From contig CASFJU010000001.1 in assembly GCA_949295115.1 (NCBI GenBank), positions 1 through 64,000 of the forward strand: a stretch of 64,000 nucleotides of DNA. Reading direction: 5' to 3'. This DNA comes from an uncultured Phascolarctobacterium sp. Lineage in GTDB: Bacteria; Bacillota; Negativicutes; Acidaminococcales; Acidaminococcaceae. The notes under the pieces were generated by a model. It worked only from the letters and a program-made list of their open reading frames with translations. It had not been told where the DNA came from and did not search any database. The position numbers were made by a program, and so were the translations under genes. Every line of letters begins with the position of its first letter. Position 1 is the first letter of the stretch. Below, in pieces: positions 17,044 through 24,834 of this stretch.

Positions 17044-18973
17044 GCGCGACGGGCGCGTTGTTGCCTTTGATGACAGTAAAATAACGGATGCCATTTTTGA
17101 AGCTGCTAAATCCGTCGGCGGCGCGGACCGCGAAATGGCCGTTGAAATTACGCTGGACGTTTTAAAAAGCCTGAAGGCTGAAAATGTGGACGTTGTAGAC
17201 GTTGAACACGTGCAGGATATTGTTGAAAAGGTGTTGATTGAAAAAGGGCACGCCAGAACCGCCAAGTCCTATATTTTGTACAGGGCAAAACGTACGGATA
17301 TCCGCAACGCGCGCAGTGAGCTGATGGACACCGTGGCGGAGATTTTGAAGGAAACCGACCGCGACAATGCAAATATTTCCAACTCGCCTTCTGCTAAAAT
17401 GCTGCAAATCGCATCGGCTGCCAGCCGCGAATATTACCTGAACCGCGTTATTCCGGAAGAAATGGCGGCGGCGCATAAACGCGGCGATATTCACATTCAC
17501 GACCTTGATTTTTACGGCAAAACCTTAAACTGCCTTAATATTCCGCTGGGCAGGCTGCTGCATGAGGGCTTCAACAACGGGCACGGTTTTATCCGCCCGC
17601 CGAAGCGCCCGGGCAGTGCGGCTGCTTTGGCGGCGATTGTGCTGCAAAGCAACCAGAACGATATGTTCGGCGGCCAGTCATTCGGATTTTTTGATACCGA
17701 TATGGCCGATTTTGTAGAGGGCGCTGACGAAAACGAAGTGTTCCAGGCAATGGAGGCGCTGGTGTATAACCTGAACAGCATGCATTCCCGCGCCGGTGCG
17801 CAGGTGCCGTTCAGCAGCCTGAACCTTGGCCTTGACACCAGTGAAAACGGCCGCAAGGTTACGCGTAATTTGTTAAAGGCTTATGGCAACGGTCTGGGGC
17901 GCGGCGAAAACCCCATTTTCCCGAATGTTATTTTCCGTGTTAAACGCGGCGTTAACCTTGACCCCGGCGACCCGAACTATGATTTGTTCCAGCAGGCTAT
18001 CGGCGTTGCGGCAAAACGCTTGAACCCGACTTTCAGCTTTATGGATACCACCTTTAACCGCGATTATGACGGTCAGGTTGCTTATATGGGCTGCCGTACG
18101 CGTGTTATCAGCAACCGCCACGGCGAAGAAATTACCACCGGCCGCGGCAACCTGTCCTTTACCACCATCAACCTGCCGCGTCTGGCGATTAAGGCAGAAC
18201 GCAATATCGACAAGTTCTATCAGATGCTGGACGATATGATGGATTTGGTTGCGGAACAGCTGATGCACCGCTACCATGTTCAGGCTAATCTGCGTGTGCG
18301 CGATTTGCCGTTTTTGATGGGGCAGGGGTTGTACATGGGCAGCGATAAGCTGAAAAAGGACGACCGCATTGAACCGGCAATTAAAAACGGCACGCTGACG
18401 GTTGGCTTTATCGGCCTTGCAGAAACCCTGACCGCGCTGGTTGGCAAACATCACGGTGAAAGCGAAGAATCGCAGAAGCTGGGCGAAGAAATTATTGCCC
18501 ATATGCGCAAGCGTGTTGACGAATACGCAGATAAATATGATTTGAATTTCAGCCTGATTGCCACTCCGGCAGAAGGGCTTTCCGGACGCTTTATCCGCAT
18601 CGATCGCAGGGAATACGGTATTATACCCGGCGTGACCGATAAAGCGTACTATACAAACTCTTTCCATGTGCCGGTTGGCTATCCTATCAGCGCGTTTGAC
18701 AAGATGCGCCTTGAAGGGCCGTACCACAAATACACCAACGGCGGGCATATCAGCTATGTAGAGTTTGAATCTTCGCCGGTGCATAATTTGCAGGCGGTTG
18801 AAGATGTTTTGCGCCACATGCTGGCTTGCGACTGCGGCTATTGCGGCATTAACTTCCCGATTGATTACTGCGAGGACTGTGGATACACCGGCATTATCGA
18901 CACCGATTACTGCCCTGTTTGCGAGAAAAAACTAACACAGATCCGCCAGCGTGCAAACTGCTGCGCAGAATAG
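17030..18973 (+). CDS. nrdD: Anaerobic (class III) ribonucleotide reductase NrdD, lacking a visible glycyl-radical loop
   Basis: Class III reductases make deoxynucleotides without oxygen. The 647-residue protein has an N-terminal ATP cone (MKIRKRDGRVVAFDDSKI), the catalytic barrel (DIHIHDLDFYGKTLNC, AYMGCRTRV, PISAFDKMRLEGPYHK) and a C-terminal zinc site of two CxxC pairs (C614, C617, C628, C631). Family members then carry an RRVxGY-type glycyl-radical loop; here the protein stops 16 residues after the last zinc cysteine with IRQRANCCAE and no Gly-Tyr. No frame nearby restores it. The ATG at 17030 is preferred to the GTG at 17018 because the family starts MKIRKRDG. nrdG follows after ten bases. 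Confidence 0.9.
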   Translation: MKIRKRDGRVVAFDDSKITDAIFEAAKSVGGADREMAVEITLDVLKSLKAENVDVVDVEHVQDIVEKVLIEKGHARTAKSYILYRAKRTDIRNARSELMDTVAEILKETDRDNANISNSPSAKMLQIASAASREYYLNRVIPEEMAAAHKRGDIHIHDLDFYGKTLNCLNIPLGRLLHEGFNNGHGFIRPPKRPGSAAALAAIVLQSNQNDMFGGQSFGFFDTDMADFVEGADENEVFQAMEALVYNLNSMHSRAGAQVPFSSLNLGLDTSENGRKVTRNLLKAYGNGLGRGENPIFPNVIFRVKRGVNLDPGDPNYDLFQQAIGVAAKRLNPTFSFMDTTFNRDYDGQVAYMGCRTRVISNRHGEEITTGRGNLSFTTINLPRLAIKAERNIDKFYQMLDDMMDLVAEQLMHRYHVQANLRVRDLPFLMGQGLYMGSDKLKKDDRIEPAIKNGTLTVGFIGLAETLTALVGKHHGESEESQKLGEEIIAHMRKRVDEYADKYDLNFSLIATPAEGLSGRFIRIDRREYGIIPGVTDKAYYTNSFHVPVGYPISAFDKMRLEGPYHKYTNGGHISYVEFESSPVHNLQAVEDVLRHMLACDCGYCGINFPIDYCEDCGYTGIIDTDYCPVCEKKLTQIRQRANCCAE

Positions 18974-18983
18974 GAGGTGCGCC

Positions 18984-19472
18984 ATGCTGAGGGTTGCAGG
19001 CATTTTAAACGAATCTATTGTCGATGGCCCGGGCATCCGCACGGTTGTGTTTTTTCAGGGGTGTCCGCGCCACTGCGAAGGCTGCCATAACCCGTCCACG
19101 CTGCCGTTTGAAGGCGGCACGGAATACACGGCGGCTGCTTTGGCACAGGATGTTGCCGCACGCCTGACCCCGCTGCACAGGGGCATAACTTTAAGCGGCG
19201 GCGACCCGCTGGCACAGGCGGACGGTGTGCTGGAGTTCCTGCACGAAATTAAAAAGCTGAAACCGGATTTAACCGTGTGGTGCTACACCGGTTATGTATA
19301 TAATGATGTGAAAGATTTGCCGGTGCTGAACGAGATTGACGTGCTGGTGGACGGGCCGTTTATCATTGCGCAACGCGATCTGGATTTTCCGTATCGCGGT
19401 TCGCGCAACCAGCGTTTGATTGATGTACCGGCATCGCTGAAAACAGGCGAAGCAGTGGATTTTAAGTTATAG
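18984..19472 (+). CDS. nrdG: Anaerobic ribonucleotide reductase activase NrdG
   Basis: NrdG is the radical SAM enzyme that forms the glycyl radical on NrdD. The 162-residue protein has the CxxxCxxC iron-sulfur motif at C27, C31 and C34 (GCPRHCEGC), followed by the LSGGDPL motif. AGGAGGTG lies directly before the ATG at 18984, which decides this start over the in-frame GTG at 18951 inside nrdD. The activase looks intact although the partner reductase lacks its usual target loop. Confidence 0.94.
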   Translation: MLRVAGILNESIVDGPGIRTVVFFQGCPRHCEGCHNPSTLPFEGGTEYTAAALAQDVAARLTPLHRGITLSGGDPLAQADGVLEFLHEIKKLKPDLTVWCYTGYVYNDVKDLPVLNEIDVLVDGPFIIAQRDLDFPYRGSRNQRLIDVPASLKTGEAVDFKL

Positions 19473-19484
19473 GAGGGACAGCTT

Positions 19485-19898
19485 ATGCTGCTGGAATTAT
19501 TGCAAAAAGGTTACGGCAAAGCCATGGGGCTGAACTGTGCCGAAAAAATGCTTTATGGGGCAAACTGGGCTTATAATTTGCAGCTGCCGCCGCAGGCACT
19601 TAAAATTGCCAGCGGATTTGGCGGCGGTATGGGTGCAGGAGCAGCCTGCGGCGTTGTTACCGGCGCGTGCATGGTATTAAGCACGCTGTATGTAAAACGC
19701 AACGGCAAGGAAGAAGGCACAAAAATCCGCGCGCTGTGCAAGGAATTTATTGATGCTTTTGCTGCGGAAACAGGCAGCTACGACTGCAGCGGCGTAAAAC
19801 CGAAATACTTTGATCCGGAAATCCAGTGCGATAAAGTAATTTACATCGGCGCAGCAATTCTGGATAAGATTATTGCAAGAGAAGGATTGGGCTGCTGA
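19485..19898 (+). CDS. C_GCAxxG_C_C family redox protein
   Basis: The 137-residue protein shows the family's cysteine pattern: an early Cys (GLNCAEKML), GAGAACGVVTGACMV, and later cysteines near LCKEF, YDCSG and IQCDK. Such proteins are small predicted redox or metal proteins of anaerobes with no settled function. It starts 12 bases after nrdG with a good GGAGG site and ends at a strong terminator, so it is probably the last gene of the nrd operon. Confidence 0.82.
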   Translation: MLLELLQKGYGKAMGLNCAEKMLYGANWAYNLQLPPQALKIASGFGGGMGAGAACGVVTGACMVLSTLYVKRNGKEEGTKIRALCKEFIDAFAAETGSYDCSGVKPKYFDPEIQCDKVIYIGAAILDKIIAREGLGC

Positions 19899-19940
19899 TT
19901 AGAGCAAAAATTATTAACAATAGAATGAAGTAGATATGAT

Positions 19941-19977
19941 AAAAAAACACCATCACTCAAAGTGATGGTGTTTTTTT
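19941..19977 (+). terminator. Terminator of the nrd operon
   Basis: A long perfect stem (19941-19957 with 19961-19977) around a 3-base loop, with A and T runs at the base, should work in both directions. Confidence 0.9.
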
Positions 19978-20133
19978 ATGCCTTGTTCAGGAATGCGTAA
20001 AGCAGAATAGTTAATATTACGCACAGTAATAAACTGCATCTTACCGTAACGTGGTTGGCCAACCATAAACTACCGGTAGGAAAAAAGTTTCCCCAAGACC
20101 AGTAAAAGTATGACTTACGCTAATTGAAATGTC
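19978..20133 (+). other. Non-coding upstream region of the polysaccharide locus with two palindromes
   Basis: No gene is visible between the nrd terminator and the locus promoter. Two perfect palindromes lie close together: TGGTTGGCCAACCA at 20052-20065 and CTACCGGTAG at 20070-20079. They may be operator sites. I found no RfaH-type ops sequence. Confidence 0.5.
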
Positions 20134-20162
20134 TTGCGGGGGGGGTAAAGGTATGGTAAAAT
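20134..20162 (+). promoter_or_regulatory. Promoter of the polysaccharide locus with an 8-G tract in the spacer
   Basis: TTGCGG at 20134 and TAAAAT at 20157 are separated by exactly 17 bases. A run of eight G (20138-20145) overlaps the end of the -35 and continues into the spacer. Gain or loss of a G would change the spacing, which is a known phase-variation layout in other bacteria. Confidence 0.6.
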
Positions 20163-20213
20163 TATATTATAAAACTTTAGCTTAGTTAAAAATTAAAAGT
20201 TTTGGTGAGAATA

Positions 20214-21644
20214 GTGCCGGAGAATCTGCAAAAAATAAACAGATATACCAATGTAATTTTACCGATTGTACTTGTTGCGGTAGATTACCTTGCTATCGTC
20301 TGCGCAGAAAGCCTTGCCTTTAACTTCCGCAACTGGTATACAGGCAATACCAGCCTGCATATTTCATGGCTTAACTTTTGGGTAGTATTCCCTGCGCTGT
20401 ACCTTATCTTTTTAAATATCGAACAGCTCTATAACCGCCGTGCGCAGTTCTGGCAGATAATCCAAAAATTATTTGTAACAAGCTGCTATGCCATTACCTC
20501 AATCATCATATTGCTCTATATAGCGCGCATAGCAGGCTCAACCAGCAGAATGTTCATTGCAGTATTGTGGATATTAAGCTTTATCCTGCTTGTGGTATTC
20601 CGTTATATCGCCAAAAAGATACTTGAAAAATATCAGCTTCTGCAAGTACCGGTGCTTATCATCGGAGCAGGTAAAACAGCAGAGCTTTTAGTACAGGGAA
20701 TTAAAGATGATGCCGGTATGGGCTATAAAATAATAGGCTTACTTGAAGATAACAAAGTAGAAGACGGCATATTGGAAAAATATCCCGTACTTGGAAAATT
20801 CAGCGACGCTGAACAGGTAATAACCAAATATAACATTCAGCATGTCTTTATAGCAGCACCCGGTTTGGAACAGGGCAAACTTACCAAGCTAATCTACAAA
20901 GTACAGCCCCTTGTAAAAAGCATGGGCGTAATACCAAACCTTGTCGGTGTGCCGATGGGCGGCATAGAAGCAGAAAGCCTCTTTAATGAAAAACTTATGC
21001 TGTTAAGGTTACGCAATAACCTTGCACGTCCGGTCAACCGCTGGATAAAAACAATCTTTGACTATGTACTTACCATTACCGGCACAATTGCCATAAGCCT
21101 AATACTTATAGTAATAGCCTTATGGATATATAAAGACTCACCGGGGCCGGTAATCTTTAAACACCGTAGAATAGGCAAAAACGGCAAAGAATTTAACTGT
21201 TATAAATTCCGCAGTATGTGCGTAGACGCCAAAGAAAAGCTGGAACAGCTTTTAGCAAACAACCCGGAAGCCAGAGCAGAATGGGAAAAAGACTTTAAAC
21301 TGAAAAATGACCCGCGCATAACAAAAAGCGGAGCGTTTTTACGTAAGACCAGCCTTGATGAACTGCCGCAGATATTAAACGTACTGAAAGGCGAAATGAG
21401 CCTTGTAGGCCCGCGCCCGATAATAAGGGATGAAATGGAAAGGTACGGGGAATACATCAACGACTACCTTATGGTAAAACCGGGCATAACCGGCATGTGG
21501 CAGGTAAGCGGCAGAAGTGATACAGGCTATAAAGAAAGGGTACAGCTTGACAGCTGGTATGTACGCAACTGGAGTGTATGGCTTGATTTGATGCTGTTAT
21601 GGAGGACGATGAAAATTGTCATTAAATGCAAAGGCGCATATTAA
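20214..21644 (+). CDS. WbaP/WcaJ-type undecaprenyl-phosphate sugar phosphotransferase
   Basis: This enzyme class starts O-antigen or capsule units by moving a sugar 1-phosphate, often galactose or glucose, onto undecaprenyl phosphate. The roughly 476-residue protein has four N-terminal membrane helices, a central nucleotide-binding-like domain ([13 protein letters not shown]) and a C-terminal bacterial sugar transferase domain ([38 protein letters not shown]). The GTG at 20214 is preferred because GGTGAG precedes it; GTG 20205 and TTG 20202 are in-frame alternatives. It is the first gene of the locus. The actual sugar cannot be told. Confidence 0.88.
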   Translation: MPENLQKINRYTNVILPIVLVAVDYLAIVCAESLAFNFRNWYTGNTSLHISWLNFWVVFPALYLIFLNIEQLYNRRAQFWQIIQKLFVTSCYAITSIIILLYIARIAGSTSRMFIAVLWILSFILLVVFRYIAKKILEKYQLLQVPVLIIGAGKTAELLVQGIKDDAGMGYKIIGLLEDNKVEDGILEKYPVLGKFSDAEQVITKYNIQHVFIAAPGLEQGKLTKLIYKVQPLVKSMGVIPNLVGVPMGGIEAESLFNEKLMLLRLRNNLARPVNRWIKTIFDYVLTITGTIAISLILIVIALWIYKDSPGPVIFKHRRIGKNGKEFNCYKFRSMCVDAKEKLEQLLANNPEARAEWEKDFKLKNDPRITKSGAFLRKTSLDELPQILNVLKGEMSLVGPRPIIRDEMERYGEYINDYLMVKPGITGMWQVSGRSDTGYKERVQLDSWYVRNWSVWLDLMLLWRTMKIVIKCKGAY

Positions 21645-22482
21645 AAATGAAAAAGCCATACAATTTTCTGCCCTGATTTCCGTATATAAAAAAGAAAAAC
21701 CGGAATATCTGAAAACAGCACTACAAAGCATAATAAACCAAACATTAAAGCCAACTGAAATAGTAATAGTGAAAGACGGGCTTTTAACGCAAGAACTGGA
21801 TGACTGTATAAAAGAATATGAAAAACAATATCCTGAACTTATAAAGATAATAGCCTTTAAAGAAAACAGAGGGCTTGGATTAGCATTAAGAGATGGCGTG
21901 ATTGCTTGTAAGTATGATTACATAGCCCGCATGGACAGTGATGATATAGCAAAGCCGGAAAGATTCGCAAAACAGTTTCAATATTTAAAGCAGCATCCGG
22001 AAACAGCATTATTGGGAACGTGGATAACAGAATTCAGTAAAGATGAAAATAAGCCTGATACATTAACTGAACTTCCTTGCACACATAAAGAAATACTAAA
22101 ATATGCTAAAAAAAGAAACCCCTTCAGGCATATGACAATGCTATTAAAAAAAGAAGCAGTAATTAAGTCTGGAAACTACAGAGATTTTTTGTGGTTTGAA
22201 GATTATGACCTGTGGGGAAGGATGCTGCAAAAAGGATATATAGCTGCTAACATACCGGAATATCTGGTTGATGTACGTGCAGACGAAGAAATGTTTGCAA
22301 GGCGCGGTGGCTTGCAGTATTTGAAACAGGATTATAGATTTCAAAAATTTATGTTAAAAACGGGTTTTATATCAGTATTGGAATTTTTGGCAAATATATT
22401 AATAAGAACAGCCGTGAGATTAATTCCTAATAAAATGAGAAATTTGTTTTATATGTTGTTTTTACGAAAGAAAATAAGTTAA
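21616..22482 (+). CDS. Family 2 glycosyltransferase
   Basis: The 288-residue protein has the GT-A fold signatures FSALISVYKKEKPEYL and, near residue 97, ARMDSDDIA, the DxD-type metal site. A later FRHMTM and WFEDYDLW block fits the polysaccharide branch of GT2. It starts at a TTG with GGAGG ten bases upstream and overlaps the sugar transferase by 29 bases; the ATG at 21647 is out of frame. It probably adds the second sugar of the unit on the cytoplasmic face. Base composition becomes more AT-rich from here. Confidence 0.85.
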   Translation: MSLNAKAHIKNEKAIQFSALISVYKKEKPEYLKTALQSIINQTLKPTEIVIVKDGLLTQELDDCIKEYEKQYPELIKIIAFKENRGLGLALRDGVIACKYDYIARMDSDDIAKPERFAKQFQYLKQHPETALLGTWITEFSKDENKPDTLTELPCTHKEILKYAKKRNPFRHMTMLLKKEAVIKSGNYRDFLWFEDYDLWGRMLQKGYIAANIPEYLVDVRADEEMFARRGGLQYLKQDYRFQKFMLKTGFISVLEFLANILIRTAVRLIPNKMRNLFYMLFLRKKIS

Positions 22483-22502
22483 TAATAAGGTGAAAATTAA
22501 AT

Positions 22503-23237
22503 ATGATCCCTAAAAAAATACATTATTGCTGGTTCGGTAAAAATCCATTGCCAGAACAAATAAAACAATATATTGAAACATGGAAAAAATATTGTCATGA
22601 TTATGAAATTATCGAATGGAATGAAGATAATTTTGATGTTAATCAAAATCAATATTGTAGAGAAGCTTATGAAGCAAAAAAATGGGCTTTTGTAAGTGAT
22701 TATGCAAGGCTTAAAGTTCTTTATGATAACGGCGGTATATATATGGATACTGATGTTGAAGTAGTAAAACCATTAGATGATTTACTTAAATATAATTGGT
22801 TTTCTGGGTTTGAATCCGAAGATAGGATTCCAACCGGCACTATGGGTGCCGGTTGGAATAGTTCAATAATAAAATTATTGTTGTCTGATTATGATAACCG
22901 GCATTTTATTAAAAATGACGGCAGTTTTGATTTAACAACAAATGTAAAATTAATAACTAAAGCTTTAAAAGAAAATTATAATATACAGCTTAATAACACT
23001 TATCAAGTTTTTGGAAATAATAATGCATTATTTCCGTTTGATTTTTTATGTTGTAAAGATTATTTAACTGGAAAAGTTAACAAAACAGAAAATAGTTATA
23101 CTATACATCATTTTGAAGGTAGTTGGTTAAATAATATAAGTAAATTTAAATTAGTAATACAAAAATATATTTGTTTTATTTTTGGTAAAGAAATTTGTGT
23201 TAAATTAAAGAAATGGGTTAAAAATGTTAAAAATTAG
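22503..23237 (+). CDS. Family 32-like glycosyltransferase
   Basis: The 244-residue protein opens with IPKKIHYCWFGKNPLPE and carries NGGIYMDTDVEVVKPLD (about residues 77-93), the DxD region of GT32 (Och1/capsular type) transferases, usually hexosyl or galactosyl transferases. AAGGTGA precedes the ATG. The sequence is strongly AT-rich, unlike the flanking chromosome, which points to acquisition by transfer. It overlaps the following licD-like gene by 14 bases. Confidence 0.88.
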   Translation: MIPKKIHYCWFGKNPLPEQIKQYIETWKKYCHDYEIIEWNEDNFDVNQNQYCREAYEAKKWAFVSDYARLKVLYDNGGIYMDTDVEVVKPLDDLLKYNWFSGFESEDRIPTGTMGAGWNSSIIKLLLSDYDNRHFIKNDGSFDLTTNVKLITKALKENYNIQLNNTYQVFGNNNALFPFDFLCCKDYLTGKVNKTENSYTIHHFEGSWLNNISKFKLVIQKYICFIFGKEICVKLKKWVKNVKN

Positions 23238-24030
23238 TGAAGATGAGTTAAAAAAACGAGAGTTATCTATTTTATTAGAAGCAAAAAAATTTTGTAAAAA
23301 TAAACATTTGAAATATTACCTTGCTGGCGGAACATTATTAGGTGCAATTAGGCATAAAGGTTTTATACCTTGGGATGACGATATTGATATTTGTATGCCT
23401 AGAAAAGATTATGAATATTTTGTCAAAAATTTCTTTTGCGATAAAAAAAAATTAGAAATAAGATCTAATTTATTAAATAATCTAGATGCTCCTTTTACTA
23501 AAATTGTAGATTTGAATACTATTATAGATTATCAATATGACGAATCAGAGGCTAATAAACATTTATGGATTGACATATTTCCTGTCGATGGATTACCTGA
23601 AAATTTACGAGAAGTGGAAAAAATTTATGATAATTGTAACTTTTATCGAAAAATTTTGATGCTATCAAATGCAAAATTAGGAGAAGGCACTACGATTTTT
23701 AGGAAATACAGTAAGTATATTTTAAAACCTTTAGCTAAACTTTACGGTGGAAAAAGATGTGTAGAAAAAATTGAAAGTATTGCTAGGCAAAATCAATATA
23801 GTAATTCCGAATATGTAGGTGTTGTTACTTGGGGATTGTTAGGAACAGGTCAACGAATGTTAAAATCTGAATTTGAAAAATCAGTAGAAGTAGAATTTGA
23901 AGGATATAAATTTGCTGCATTTTCTTGTTGGGACAGTTATTTAAAAGGAATGTATGGAGATTATATGAAGCTGCCGCCAAAAGAACAGAGAAAAACGCAT
24001 AATATGATAGTTTATTTACGAAATAAATAA
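23224..24030 (+). CDS. LicD-family phosphotransferase (first of two)
   Basis: The 268-residue protein has the LicD/fukutin nucleotidyltransferase-fold signature AGGTLLGAIRHKGFIPWDDDIDI (residues about 34-56), including the catalytic acidic run WDDDID, and the KLPPKEQRKTH block near the end. Characterised relatives transfer phosphocholine, phosphoribitol or similar groups from CDP donors to glycans. It is one of two LicD proteins in this locus, separated by the SDR, ThDP and cytidylyltransferase genes. The gene is strongly AT-rich. Confidence 0.88.
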   Translation: MLKISEDELKKRELSILLEAKKFCKNKHLKYYLAGGTLLGAIRHKGFIPWDDDIDICMPRKDYEYFVKNFFCDKKKLEIRSNLLNNLDAPFTKIVDLNTIIDYQYDESEANKHLWIDIFPVDGLPENLREVEKIYDNCNFYRKILMLSNAKLGEGTTIFRKYSKYILKPLAKLYGGKRCVEKIESIARQNQYSNSEYVGVVTWGLLGTGQRMLKSEFEKSVEVEFEGYKFAAFSCWDSYLKGMYGDYMKLPPKEQRKTHNMIVYLRNK

Positions 24031-24078
24031 AGTTCATAATAATTTATTGTTAATTATTTTAAAAATGGAGGAATGATT

Positions 24079-24819
24079 ATGCGTAAAGCAGCAATCGTAA
24101 CTGGTTCAACAAAAGGAATAGGTAAAGCAATTGCTTTAAATTTAATAAAAAAAGGATATTTTGTTTACATTAATTATTTCCATGATGAAGAAGCTGCAAA
24201 CTCATTAAAAAATTATTTGGAAATGCAAGGATTTGATAAAAGCTATAGCATTATAAAAGCTGATATTTCCAAAAAAGATGGCATAATTAAATTTATAGAA
24301 AAAATTGATTTCAAAAATTATAACTTATGTAGTTTAATACTTAATGCTTCAAGTAATGGTAGTGTACGAAATGAGTTTCGTAAAATAACAGAAGAAGAAA
24401 TGTTAAAAATCTTCTGGTCCAATTTATTTGCGCCTTTTTTTCTTGTTCAAAGTCTTGCGGATAAAATGGAAGAAGAAGGTTCGATTGTTTTTATAAGTTC
24501 TCATGTAGGTATTTATCCTCATTCTACTTATATTCCTTACGGTTTAACTAAAGCTGCGGAGATTTCTTTAGCTAAGATGCTGGTTAAAGAATTTGCAGAA
24601 CGCCGAATTACTGTAAATACAGTTGCGCCGGCTTTTATTGAAACGAATATGTTTCCAGGAAATAGAACGCCTGAACATCTTGAAAGTATACGTGAAAAGG
24701 TTGCTGTTCATAGGTTTGGAAAAGCAGAGGAAGTTGCAGCAGCAGTTACTGCTTTAATAGAAAATAAATATATTAATGGTAGTGTTCTTTCTGTTGATGG
24801 TGGATATGACTACAAATAA
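24079..24819 (+). CDS. Short-chain dehydrogenase/reductase
   Basis: The 246-residue classical SDR has the cofactor loop TGSTKGIGKA near residue 8, the catalytic serine region (VFISSHVG), the YGLTK pair and the C-terminal SVDGGYDY. It resembles FabG-type reductases but lies in a polysaccharide locus, directly before a ThDP enzyme and a cytidylyltransferase fusion, so it more likely reduces a keto intermediate of the donor. The ATG at 24079 is chosen for its seven-base distance to GGAGGA; ATG 24073 is too close. Confidence 0.85.
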   Translation: MRKAAIVTGSTKGIGKAIALNLIKKGYFVYINYFHDEEAANSLKNYLEMQGFDKSYSIIKADISKKDGIIKFIEKIDFKNYNLCSLILNASSNGSVRNEFRKITEEEMLKIFWSNLFAPFFLVQSLADKMEEEGSIVFISSHVGIYPHSTYIPYGLTKAAEISLAKMLVKEFAERRITVNTVAPAFIETNMFPGNRTPEHLESIREKVAVHRFGKAEEVAAAVTALIENKYINGSVLSVDGGYDYK

Positions 24820-24834
24820 AGGAGAAGTGTTACG

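Noticed and set aside
20052..20079. RfaH ops or JUMPstart element upstream of the polysaccharide locus
   Set aside because: The GGCGGTAG core is not present; only an unrelated CCGGTAGG string occurs.
19899..20213. tRNA or other structural RNA in the larger gaps
   Set aside because: No cloverleaf or T-loop sequence was recognised in this or other gaps by eye; a dedicated scan could still change this.
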